DNA of 64,000 nt from Symbioplanes lichenis (lineage in GTDB: Bacteria > Actinomycetota > Actinomycetes > Mycobacteriales > Micromonosporaceae), in contig NZ_JAUZQD010000002.1 of NCBI RefSeq assembly GCF_030709675.1, positions 620,001 to 684,000 of the forward strand. The letters are read 5' to 3'. Below, in pieces: positions 45,717 through 53,509 of this stretch (position 1 is its first letter; each line of letters begins with the position of its first letter). The position numbers and the translations under genes were made by a program. Below the pieces are notes generated by a model. It worked only from the letters and a program-made list of their open reading frames with translations, made no database searches and had not been told where the DNA came from.

Positions 45717-45772
45717 GACCACTGGTATAGATGCCGGTCGCACGAGTACGGTCGTCCATACCACTGGTCTAC
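45717..45772. promoter_or_regulatory. Two GntR/HutC-type half-sites, 42 bases apart
   Basis: CCACTGGTATAG (45719-45730) and CCACTGGTCTAC (45761-45772) are direct repeats exactly four helical turns apart in the GH16/GntR intergenic region. Each matches one half of the DasR/HutC-type consensus ACTGGTCTAGACCAGT. They are probably bound by the adjacent GntR protein. Confidence 0.6.
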
Positions 45773-45795
45773 GTCAATACCTGGAGAGGAACGCT

Positions 45796-46491
45796 GTGCG
45801 GCGTGCCGAGGTGCGGGAGAAGCTTCGTGAGCTGATCGACGCCCGCGCGCCCGGCGAGCCGATGCCCTCGGAGCGCTCCCTCAGCGAGGACCTCGGCGTC
45901 TCCCGGCCGACCGTCCGGGCCGCCATCGAGGAGCTGACCCGCGACGGCCTGCTCGTCCGTCAGCACGGGCGCGGCACCTTCACGAGCCCCCGCAAGATCT
46001 CCCAGGAGGTGCCCGGGCCGGTCTTCCCGCCGGCCGAGGGCGACTGGCACAGCGAGGTGCTCGACTTCGGCGTCGAGTCGGCGGGCGCCCGGCTCGGCCG
46101 GCGGCTGCAGATCTCCCCCGGCGACGACGTCGTGCACGTGGTCCGGCGGCGGATCGTCGACGGCGAGCCCATGGCGCTGGAGAACATCCGGCTGCCCGCC
46201 GCTCTGGTGCCCGGCATCACCGCCGGGGACTTCTGCGCGGGGTCGCTCTATCGCCGGCTGCGCGAGCATTTCGGGGTGGATCCGGCCGAGGCGACGCAGA
46301 CCACCGAGCCGACGGTCACCGATGCGAGCGAGTCCCGGCTGCTCGGCGTGCCGCCTTTCTCCCCCGCCCTGCTCTTCGAGCGCACCACCCGTGACCGTAC
46401 GGGCCGGGTCGTCGAGTTCACGCGCTCGGTCTACCGCGGCGACCGTTACCGCATCACCAGCCACCTGCGTCTGGGGCCGGAGTCAGGCTGA
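45796..46491 (+). CDS. GntR family (HutC/UTRA) transcriptional regulator
   Basis: This 231-residue regulator has an N-terminal winged HTH (EPMPSERSLSEDLGVSRPTV, VRQHGRGTFT) and a UTRA ligand domain (about 80-225) with VVRRRIVDGEPMALENIRLP and FERTTRDRTGRVVEFTRSVY. UTRA domains bind sugar phosphates or related small molecules. The GTG start has GGAGAGGA seven bases upstream. It is divergent from the GH16-permease operon and probably controls it through the 45717-45772 repeats. Its end is three bases from the convergent YitT gene. Confidence 0.92.
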   Translation: MRRAEVREKLRELIDARAPGEPMPSERSLSEDLGVSRPTVRAAIEELTRDGLLVRQHGRGTFTSPRKISQEVPGPVFPPAEGDWHSEVLDFGVESAGARLGRRLQISPGDDVVHVVRRRIVDGEPMALENIRLPAALVPGITAGDFCAGSLYRRLREHFGVDPAEATQTTEPTVTDASESRLLGVPPFSPALLFERTTRDRTGRVVEFTRSVYRGDRYRITSHLRLGPESG

Positions 46492-46494
46492 TCC

Positions 46495-47139
46495 TCACAT
46501 GGCCGCGGGATAGCGTCCGGGCCGGTGGTTGACCACGAGGACCAGGTTGAGCACGGCCACCCCCGCCGCCGACAGCAGGACGGCGGAGAAGGGGATCACA
46601 AACGCGGAGGCGATCACCACGGTCACGTCGAGGGCCAGCAGCACATAGCCCATCCGCCAGCCGAAGCGGTCGTGACACACCAGCGCGAGCACGTTGAAGC
46701 CGCCGAGGCTGCTGTGGTGCCGCAGGATGATCAGCAGGCCGATCCCGGCGGCGAGGTTGCCGAGCAGCGCGGCATAGACGGGGTTGACGTCGTCGAGCGG
46801 CAGCAGCGCCGGCTGGATCAGCGAGAAGCCGGCGAGCAGCAGGATCGACAGCACCGAGCTGAGCACGAAGCGCGGGCCCCGGCGCCGCCACGCCAGCACC
46901 GCGAAGGGCACGTTGACCAGCGCGAAGATCAGCCCGAACGGCCCCGAGGTGAGCTGGGCCAGCAGCAGCACCAGCCCGGCCGTCCCGCCGGTCACCGCGC
47001 CCGCCGACTTGACCAGGTAGAGGCCGACGGCCGTGATCAAAGTGCCCATGGCGAGAGCCAGCAGGTTTTCCGCGGCACTGTGCCGGACCGCCGGGGCGGC
47101 CGGCGCCCGCTCAGCGACGGGTGCGGACGAGGTGATCAT
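46495..47139 (-). CDS. YitT family membrane protein
   Basis: This 214-residue protein has six predicted membrane segments. It carries the YitT/DUF161 pattern AMGTLITAVGLYLVKSAGAV, GGTAGLVLLLAQLTSGPFGL and HHSSLGGFNVLALVC. The family function is unknown; transport is suspected. The C-terminal cytosolic domain of longer YitT proteins is missing, as is usual in this short subgroup. The ATG at 47139 was chosen over a TTG 15 bases upstream. The region upstream holds two perfect palindromes. Confidence 0.85.
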   Translation of the reverse strand: MITSSAPVAERAPAAPAVRHSAAENLLALAMGTLITAVGLYLVKSAGAVTGGTAGLVLLLAQLTSGPFGLIFALVNVPFAVLAWRRRGPRFVLSSVLSILLLAGFSLIQPALLPLDDVNPVYAALLGNLAAGIGLLIILRHHSSLGGFNVLALVCHDRFGWRMGYVLLALDVTVVIASAFVIPFSAVLLSAAGVAVLNLVLVVNHRPGRYPAAM

Positions 47140-47164
47140 GGGGGCAGCCTGCAAGATCGACTAA

Positions 47165-47224
47165 CGGTTGCGCAACCGGGGCGGCAAAGACTGAGCATTC
47201 CGTACGGAATACAGCCCTTGCCGC
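47165..47224. promoter_or_regulatory. Two perfect 14-base palindromes upstream of the YitT gene
   Basis: CGGTTGCGCAACCG (47165-47178) has the central-CG symmetry of LacI-type operators. ATTCCGTACGGAAT (47197-47210) sits inside outer arms GCGGCAA (47181-47187) and TTGCCGC (47218-47224). The second may terminate the GH92 gene, which ends at 47244. Confidence 0.5.
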
Positions 47225-47243
47225 CGCAAATTGTCCAGCGAAA

Positions 47244-50200
47244 CTAGCCGCGCACCTCCACCTCATAGATCCGGGCCGCGCCGGTGCCGTTCTGGGCCGG
47301 GGTCACGACGGCGACCCGCACGTAGCGGGCGTCCGCGTTCACCGTCGACGTCGTCGTGTCGGCGGTGCTGGCCCGGACCTGGGCGCGCGTGGTCCACGTG
47401 GCGCCGTCGGCCGAGGTCTGGACGTCGAAGTCCCGGGTGTTCCACGCCGGGTTCTCGCCGCCCGCCCCGGCGTGCCGGACCACCACCGAGCCGATGTGCT
47501 GGGTGGCGCCCAGATCCGCCTGCAGCCACTTGGTGCCGCCCTGCGAGCACCACTTGTCGTTCCAGCCGCCCAGCCAGCTGCCGTTGAAGGCCCGGTCCGG
47601 GCCCTCGGCGGCCCCGCAGGACGAGTCGGCAGTCGCCGGGCGGCGCAGGGCCAGGTCGGCCGGGGCGCTGCTGCTGCCGTACACCTCCAGCTCGTAGACG
47701 CGGGCGGTGCCGCTGCCGTCCGCCGCGGGCTGGCTCGCCTCGAAGCGGACGTAGCGGGCGGTGCGCGCGGGGATCGGCAGGTAGCTGCGGCTGGCCTTGG
47801 CCCCGGTCACCGTGACCGCGGTGCTCCAGGTCGTGCCGTCGGTGCTGGTGGCGATCGTGTACGCGCCGGTGTTCCAGCCGGTCGGCTCGCCGCCGAGCCC
47901 GGCGTGCTTGACGACGAACGAGCTCACCGTCCGCGCGGAGCCGAGATCCACCTGCAGCTGCGGGGGTGTGGCGGCGGAGCAGAACTTGCTGTTGCCCGCG
48001 ATCGCGCCGTCGACCGCCTTCGCCGGCGCCTCCGTGGCGGCGCAGGACGCGCTGCCGCTGACAGTGCGGCCCAGGGCGAGGTTCGCCCCGAGATCCGGCT
48101 CGGCCGGCGGCGGGGTGCGGCCGTCGGTGAAGCTGGGCGGGACGTCACCGGTGCCGGTTCCCCAGGCGGACGGGCTGCTTCCCATCGTGTACGCGATGGT
48201 CGCGCCACCGGCGATGTCGGCGTACCGGAAATAGTTGTGGGTCGTGGCCGTGCCGCCCACCGACAGCGACTGGACATAGCGGTTGGTGGCGCTGCCGCCG
48301 GTGACCGTGATGGCGCCGCTGGGGCGCTGGATCACGACGCTCGGGAAGACGCCGCCGTGCACGGCCAGGGTGTCCGCGCCCGGGGTGACCGGATAGAAGC
48401 CCAGCGCCGACCAGACGTACCAGGCGGAGGTCGCGCCGAGGTCGTCGTTGCCGGGCAGTCCCCCGGCGCCGGTGGTGAACGACTCGGCCATCACCCGGCG
48501 CACGGCGTCACTGGCCCCGGCGGGCTTGCGGGCGAAGTTGTACGTCCACGGCACGTTGTGCTCCGGCTCGTTGCCGATGTAGAAGTACGGCCGCGACAGC
48601 CCGCCGTTGAGCTCGGTGAAGTGGTGATCGAGGCGCTGCACGGCCGTGGCCGGCCCGCCCATCAAGGTGATCAGGGAGCCCAGGTTGTGCGGCACCATCC
48701 AGGAGTACTGGGCGGCGTTGCCTTCCACGTACGGGCTCTCCTGCGCCGGATTGAACGGGTTCGACCAGGCCCCGCCGCCGTCGCGGGTGTGGATGTACGA
48801 CGACTCGCCGTTGAACAGGCTGCGCCAGTACTGCGAGCGGGCGCTGTACGTGGCGTACGCCCCGGTGTCGCCCAGTGACCGGGCGAACTGGGCGATGGCG
48901 AAGTCGCTGGACGCGTACTCCAGGGTCTCGGAGGGGTTGCCGGGGATGAACTGGTTGGCGTCGTACGTGGCCTGATTGCCGCGCAGCACGTAGCCCTGCG
49001 TGCTGCCGCCGGTCGCGCTCTTCTTCATCAGGGCCAGGGCGGCGGCGGTGTCGAAGCCGCGGACGCCGAACGCGTACGCGCTGCCCACGACGATCGGTCC
49101 CGGGTCGCCGGGCATGACGAAGTCCTCGATGCTCTGCTGCGACCACTTCGGCAGCAGACCGCCCTGCTGGCCGTCGAGCACCATGGACTTGACGATGTCG
49201 GTCATCACGTCCGGGGCGATCAGCGCGACCAGCGACGCCCACGAGCGGTAGATGTCCCAGCCCGAGTAGTTCTGGTAGACGGGATGGGAGGCGGTGTGCA
49301 CGGCCCCGTCGAAGCCGCGGTACTCGCCGTTGGTGTCGCTGGCCACGTTCGGGTTCTGCAGCACGTGGTAGAGGGCGGTGTAGAACTTCTGCAGCTCCTG
49401 GGTGCTGCCGCCGCTGACCTGCACGCGGTTCAGCGCGCTGTTCCACGCGGCGTCGGCATTCGCCCGTACGGCCGGGAAGGCCGCCGCCTCGGCTGTCGCG
49501 TTGTTCTGCGCGTTGGCCACGCTGACGAACGAGACGCCGACGGTCGCGTTGACCACGGCGTTCGAGGTGGTGTCGAAGGTGACGTAGGCGCCGGCCTGGT
49601 TGCCGCTCGCCGTCGTCGACCCGGCCGTCAGGGTGCCGCCGTTGAAGGTGCCGACCCCGGTGGGCGTCCGGTCGAAGAGGATCGAGTAGTAGACCTTGTA
49701 CGTGCGGCCGCCGCAGAAGCCGCCGGCCGTGTGCTCGCCCCAGACCCGGTTCCCGCTGATGGTGACGTTGCCGGCGCGGTCACCGGTGGCGGAGCGGCTG
49801 GCGTTGACGAGCACGCGGGCGCTGGTGGTGGCCGGGTAGGTCAGGCGCAGCGCCCCGGTGCGCGTCGTGGCGCTCAGCTCGGCGTCGATGCCGTACTTGT
49901 CGAGCCGGTTCTTGTAGTAGCCGGCCTGGGCCACCTCGTTGCTCTTGGTGTAACCGGAGGCGTAGCTGGTCCACGAGCTGCCGGGCGACGCCCCGAGCGC
50001 GCCGGTGACCGGCAGGATCGGCAGGTCCTCGTTGTTCGGGCAGCCGGCGCCGTTGAAGTGGGTGAGGCTGAACGACTCGATGGTCCGGTCGCGGTCGCGA
50101 TAGCCGGAGGGCGACGCGGTCGGCGTGTCCGGGCTGAACTGCAGCATCCCGAACGGCACGGTGGCACCGGGGAAGGTGCTGCCACCGGCGCCGCCGCCGA

Positions 50201-50342
50201 CCGGGTTGGGCGAGTTGCTGTCGTCGGTGCCGACCAGGGGATTGACGTACTGGGTGAGGGAAAGGTCCGCGGCCCGGGCGGCCTGCGGAACAGAGAGTGC
50301 TGCGGCGGCGGCGAGGGCCGCCGCGGCGAGGGTACGGAGCAT
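47244..50342 (-). CDS. Secreted GH92 alpha-mannosidase-like enzyme with two F5/8-type modules
   Basis: This exported enzyme of 1032 residues has a signal peptide (LRTLAAAALAAAAALSVPQA) and a GH92 domain over about 25-750. GH92 blocks are GGAGGSTFPGATVPFGMLQF, SGWDIYRSWASLVAL, GGLLPKW, EYASSDFAIAQFAR, GNEPEHNVPWTYNFA and GLPGNDDLGATSAWYVWSAL. These calcium-dependent enzymes remove alpha-linked mannose, for example from yeast mannan or N-glycans. Two C-terminal carbohydrate-binding sandwiches (about 775-905 and 912-1032) share AAxEAPxKAVDG/FNG and ATQHIGSVVVRHAG-like motifs. GTG 50378 is an alternative start. It is transcribed toward the YitT gene. Confidence 0.93.
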   Translation of the reverse strand: MLRTLAAAALAAAAALSVPQAARAADLSLTQYVNPLVGTDDSNSPNPVGGGAGGSTFPGATVPFGMLQFSPDTPTASPSGYRDRDRTIESFSLTHFNGAGCPNNEDLPILPVTGALGASPGSSWTSYASGYTKSNEVAQAGYYKNRLDKYGIDAELSATTRTGALRLTYPATTSARVLVNASRSATGDRAGNVTISGNRVWGEHTAGGFCGGRTYKVYYSILFDRTPTGVGTFNGGTLTAGSTTASGNQAGAYVTFDTTSNAVVNATVGVSFVSVANAQNNATAEAAAFPAVRANADAAWNSALNRVQVSGGSTQELQKFYTALYHVLQNPNVASDTNGEYRGFDGAVHTASHPVYQNYSGWDIYRSWASLVALIAPDVMTDIVKSMVLDGQQGGLLPKWSQQSIEDFVMPGDPGPIVVGSAYAFGVRGFDTAAALALMKKSATGGSTQGYVLRGNQATYDANQFIPGNPSETLEYASSDFAIAQFARSLGDTGAYATYSARSQYWRSLFNGESSYIHTRDGGGAWSNPFNPAQESPYVEGNAAQYSWMVPHNLGSLITLMGGPATAVQRLDHHFTELNGGLSRPYFYIGNEPEHNVPWTYNFARKPAGASDAVRRVMAESFTTGAGGLPGNDDLGATSAWYVWSALGFYPVTPGADTLAVHGGVFPSVVIQRPSGAITVTGGSATNRYVQSLSVGGTATTHNYFRYADIAGGATIAYTMGSSPSAWGTGTGDVPPSFTDGRTPPPAEPDLGANLALGRTVSGSASCAATEAPAKAVDGAIAGNSKFCSAATPPQLQVDLGSARTVSSFVVKHAGLGGEPTGWNTGAYTIATSTDGTTWSTAVTVTGAKASRSYLPIPARTARYVRFEASQPAADGSGTARVYELEVYGSSSAPADLALRRPATADSSCGAAEGPDRAFNGSWLGGWNDKWCSQGGTKWLQADLGATQHIGSVVVRHAGAGGENPAWNTRDFDVQTSADGATWTTRAQVRASTADTTTSTVNADARYVRVAVVTPAQNGTGAARIYEVEVRG

Positions 50343-50419
50343 GGGGGGGTGCCGTCCCTTCTTCGGTGACGGTGACAACGTTGTCCCCCCGCATAGGCAG
50401 ATGTCAATATGCGACCGGT

Positions 50420-50585
50420 TCAGGCGACACAGACGCGGTCCCGGCCGACGCGCTTGGCGTCGTAGAGGGCGGCATCGGCCCGCGCGATCAGCTCGTCCGA
50501 CGTCTCGTCGCCGTCCCAGGTCGCGACGCCCGCGGAGAAGGTCTCGCCCTCCGGGGTGCGGGCGCCCGTTCCCGAAGACCGGGGC
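50420..50585 (-). pseudogene. C-terminal remnant of a GGDEF diguanylate cyclase
   Basis: On the minus strand, in a frame ending at TGA 50420-50422, the DNA encodes RTPEGETFSAGVATWDGDET then SDELIARADAALYDAKRVG and RDRVCVA. This is the exact final part of a GGDEF domain. The GGDEF motif and everything N-terminal are missing. The remnant begins right after the stop of the secreted-protein gene at 50586, which marks a deletion or insertion junction. Confidence 0.8.
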
Positions 50586-51650
50586 TCACTCCAGCGCGGT
50601 GTCGTAGTACCGCAGGCCGTGGTACGGCGGGAACTCCTCGATCGGCCACGACGTGTAACCGGTGGCGGCCTCCGGCAGCTCGACCGAGCCGGCGCCGTAG
50701 TTCAGGGCCATGGCGAGGGTGTCGTTCCACTTCTGCGGCGGGCACGGGCTCATCTGGTCGCAGATCTTCGCTGCCGTGGCGGTCTGGAAGCCGATCGGGC
50801 CGCCCTTGCCCGCCATGTAGGCGTACAGGCTGAGGTAGTCGGCGGGCCGGTCGGGGTCGAGCGAGTTGTTGCCCAGCACGCACCGGGCGCCGAGCACCGT
50901 GCGGCAGTGGTCGATCATCGCCCGGGTGAAGGCGGGGTCCACCGAGGCGGTCCAGGGCGCGTCGCCGGCCGCCTCGGTGATCCGCTGGTAGGGGTTGAAG
51001 GCCAGGTAGGAGCGGGTGCGGGTCCAGACCGCGTGGGCGGCGATCTCGTCGCGGTGGCACTGCTCGTCGGCGGCGGCGGTGTAACCGGCGGCCTTCAGCG
51101 CCGCCCGGTTGCGGGCGAGCTGCCCGGTCTGGCGGATGTAGGGCTCGGCGAACTCCGTGGTGCAGCGCGAGACGACGACCTCGCGCAGCAGCTCACTGTT
51201 CTGGTCGTAGAGCCCGGCCAGCCGCTCCTGCAGGTTCGCGTACGCCTGCCCGAACTCCGGGGACCAGAACGCCCCGATCGTGCCCACCGGCCCGCCGGTC
51301 GGCTCGGTGTACCAGGGCAGCGCCGCCCCGTTGCCGCCGAGCGTCTTGGCCCAGCCCGGCGCGTCGATCCCGGCCGTCACCCGCAGCCGGACCGGCCGCC
51401 CGGAGGCCAGCGCCGTGTCGATCGCCGTGGTGGTCAGCGCCCCGCCGTGGTTGGTCCCGGCCTCGCGCGTGGGCTGCAGCTGCGCCCACGTCACCCTGAC
51501 GACGAAGGCGTCGACCACCTCCGCGTACGCCGCCGGGGCGGGCCCGTTGCGGTCGAGCAGGCCCCGCACGGGGTCCTTGAGCGCCTCCGAGGGCGCCGCC
51601 GCACCGATCGTGACCAGTGCCGTCAGGCTGGCGAGCAGCTCTCCGAACAT
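50586..51650 (-). CDS. Secreted TIM-barrel-like protein, possibly a glycosidase
   Basis: This 354-residue protein has an N-terminal signal sequence (FGELLASLTALVTIGAAAPS). The mature part contains AYAEVVDAFVVRVTWAQLQP, RPVRLRVTAGIDAPGWAK, VVVSRCTTEFAEPYIRQ and a late GPIGFQTATAAKI. This pattern of strand-helix units with TEF-AEP is like retaining glycoside hydrolases of clan A. No specific family was recognised and catalytic Glu residues are only guessed. Its end borders a diguanylate-cyclase remnant. GTG 51656 is an alternative start. Confidence 0.65.
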   Translation of the reverse strand: MFGELLASLTALVTIGAAAPSEALKDPVRGLLDRNGPAPAAYAEVVDAFVVRVTWAQLQPTREAGTNHGGALTTTAIDTALASGRPVRLRVTAGIDAPGWAKTLGGNGAALPWYTEPTGGPVGTIGAFWSPEFGQAYANLQERLAGLYDQNSELLREVVVSRCTTEFAEPYIRQTGQLARNRAALKAAGYTAAADEQCHRDEIAAHAVWTRTRSYLAFNPYQRITEAAGDAPWTASVDPAFTRAMIDHCRTVLGARCVLGNNSLDPDRPADYLSLYAYMAGKGGPIGFQTATAAKICDQMSPCPPQKWNDTLAMALNYGAGSVELPEAATGYTSWPIEEFPPYHGLRYYDTALE

Positions 51651-51788
51651 GTGCACCCCCGTGTCCGCCGGAGACCCGACCCTACCGCGCCGGACGCTCC
51701 ACAGTGGCCCCTGTTCGTGCGCGGCAGCGCAACCGGTGTGCGCCGCGGCGAAAGACTCCCCGGGTCGCGGGCGGAAGAGTGAACCGCC

Positions 51789-52529
51789 ATGAGCGACAAC
51801 ATTCTCTCCGGCAAGATCGCCCTGGTCACCGGGGGCAGCCGGGGCATCGGGGCCGCGACCGCCCGCCGGCTGGCCCGCCTCGGCGCCGACGTGGTCATCA
51901 CCTATCGCCAGGAGGCCGAGAAGGCCGCCGCCGTGCTCGGCGACCTGCGCGCGGCGGGCGCCAAGGCGGAGGCGCTGCGGGCTGACCAGGCCGACCGCGA
52001 CCAGGTGACGGCCATGGTGGACGAGGTGGCCCGGCAGTTCGGCCGCATCGACATCCTCGTCAACAGCGCCGCGGTGTTCCGGGCGGGCGAGCTGGCCGCC
52101 GGCGACCGCGACGCGCAGGCCGCGGTCAACGTCACCGGGCTGGCCGACACCACGTACGCGGCCCTGCCGCACCTGAGCGACGGCGGGCGCATCATCAACT
52201 TGTCGTCCGCCCTGGGCACCCGGGCCGGCACCCCGGGGGTGGCCGACTATGCGGCGACCAAGGCGGCCGTGGGCGCGTACACCCGGGCCTGGGCCCATGA
52301 TCTGGCCCCGCGCCGGATCACTGTCAACGTCGTCGAGTGCGGCCTGGTCGACACCGACATGGCCGCGCCGCCCGACTCCGAGCTGGGCCGGATCTTCGTG
52401 TCGATGATCCCGCTGCGCCGGTACGCGAGCGCGGACGAGATCGGCGCGGCCGTCGCGTTCCTGGCCGGGCCCGACGCCGGCTACATCACCGGCTCGACCT
52501 TGCGCGTGGACGGGGGCGCGGTGGCCTGA
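51789..52529 (+). CDS. Short-chain dehydrogenase/reductase
   Basis: This 246-residue Rossmann enzyme has the cofactor loop VTGGSRGIGAAT, the NSAAVF strand, a catalytic Ser in INLSSALG and YAATKAA (YxxxK). The closing RVDGGAVA is typical of FabG-like SDRs that use NADP(H). The substrate is unknown. GGAAGAG precedes the start. Its 3' end overlaps the convergent AraC gene by 49 bases. A role linked to that regulator is possible but not shown. Confidence 0.9.
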   Translation: MSDNILSGKIALVTGGSRGIGAATARRLARLGADVVITYRQEAEKAAAVLGDLRAAGAKAEALRADQADRDQVTAMVDEVARQFGRIDILVNSAAVFRAGELAAGDRDAQAAVNVTGLADTTYAALPHLSDGGRIINLSSALGTRAGTPGVADYAATKAAVGAYTRAWAHDLAPRRITVNVVECGLVDTDMAAPPDSELGRIFVSMIPLRRYASADEIGAAVAFLAGPDAGYITGSTLRVDGGAVA

Positions 52530-53452
52530 CGATCGTGGCGCGTCTGGCTCGGGGTGACGCCGAACTCACGGCGGTAGGCGGTGGTGAACGCGGCGTGGCC
52601 GGCGAACCCGGACTCGTACGCGATCCGGGAGATGGACCGGTCGTCCCATCCCGGCGCCGCCAGCCGCGACCGGGCCAGGCGCAGCCGTTCCGAGCGGATC
52701 AGGTCGCGGGCGGTCGTGCCCGCGGCCTGCAGCACGTCCTGCAGGTAGCGCACAGACCAGCCGAGCGCCCGGGCGATGCCGGCGATGCTCAGGCCCGGGT
52801 CGGCGGCGTGCCGGCGCACGTACCGCCGCACCTGCGCCTCCACCTCGCGGCGCCGGGCGCCGGGCGCCGAGTCCGTGGCCCCGTCGGCGGCCAGGCAGAC
52901 CAGGTCGAGCAGCTGGTCGCAGGCGATGTCGAAGGTCGTCGCCGACAGGTGCGCGCGCTCCTGCTGCAGGGTGAGCACCGACTGGCGGATCAGCCGGCCC
53001 AGCCCCGCCGTGCCGTCGAGCACCGGCGGATCGCGCAGGACGGCGGGGTTGCGGCGGCGGACCTCCTCCCCCGGCACGAGCAGCGCGACCGACAGGAAGT
53101 CCTCGGCGTGCGAGAACCGCACCGGCCGGTCGACGTCGCACAGGGCCAGGGCGCCCGGCGCGATCACCCCGGCGGCGCCGGCCTGCTCGACGTGGGCGGT
53201 CCCGGCGGTCGGCACCAGCAGCTCGACCGTGTCGCGCGGGTCGGTGCGGATGTGGCGGGGCTGCCGGACGAACTCCTCGCGTACGTTGCCGCACAGCGCG
53301 ACGCCGTACGAGCGGGACTGCTGCCACTCCAGCCGGCCCGCCCACGGTCCCGCCTCGGTCAGGTTGACCACGCTCGCCCCGTGCAGTCCGATGAACGCCT
53401 CGCGCCAGGCGTCCGCCGTGGGCGTGGCGTCCGGCTCGCTGCAGTGATACAT
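52481..53452 (-). CDS. AraC family transcriptional regulator
   Basis: This 323-residue regulator has an N-terminal AraC-binding (cupin-like) domain with LEWQQSRSYGVALC and FVRQPRHIRTDPRDTVELLV. The C-terminal double HTH contains GLSIAGIARALGWSVRYLQD and RSISRIAYESGFAGHAAFTT followed by YRREFGVTPSQ. This is the pattern of NphR/FeaR-like regulators. TATCGT (53460-53465, minus strand) lies seven bases before the ATG, consistent with a leaderless mRNA. It is divergent from glgE across a 57-base interval, so it could influence that gene, though no known link exists. Confidence 0.9.
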   Translation of the reverse strand: MYHCSEPDATPTADAWREAFIGLHGASVVNLTEAGPWAGRLEWQQSRSYGVALCGNVREEFVRQPRHIRTDPRDTVELLVPTAGTAHVEQAGAAGVIAPGALALCDVDRPVRFSHAEDFLSVALLVPGEEVRRRNPAVLRDPPVLDGTAGLGRLIRQSVLTLQQERAHLSATTFDIACDQLLDLVCLAADGATDSAPGARRREVEAQVRRYVRRHAADPGLSIAGIARALGWSVRYLQDVLQAAGTTARDLIRSERLRLARSRLAAPGWDDRSISRIAYESGFAGHAAFTTAYRREFGVTPSQTRHDRQATAPPSTRKVEPVM

Positions 53453-53459
53453 GCGCGGC

Positions 53460-53502
53460 ACGATAGCGCGACCGGGCGAGACCGCCCGTTGTGGCTTAGC
53501 GT
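53460..53502. promoter_or_regulatory. Back-to-back leaderless promoters of araC-type gene and glgE
   Basis: The minus-strand TATCGT (53460-53465) and plus-strand TAGCGT (53497-53502) each lie seven bases from their start codon. The two promoters therefore share about 30 bases and may interfere with each other. Confidence 0.45.
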
Positions 53503-53509
53503 CGAGGGC

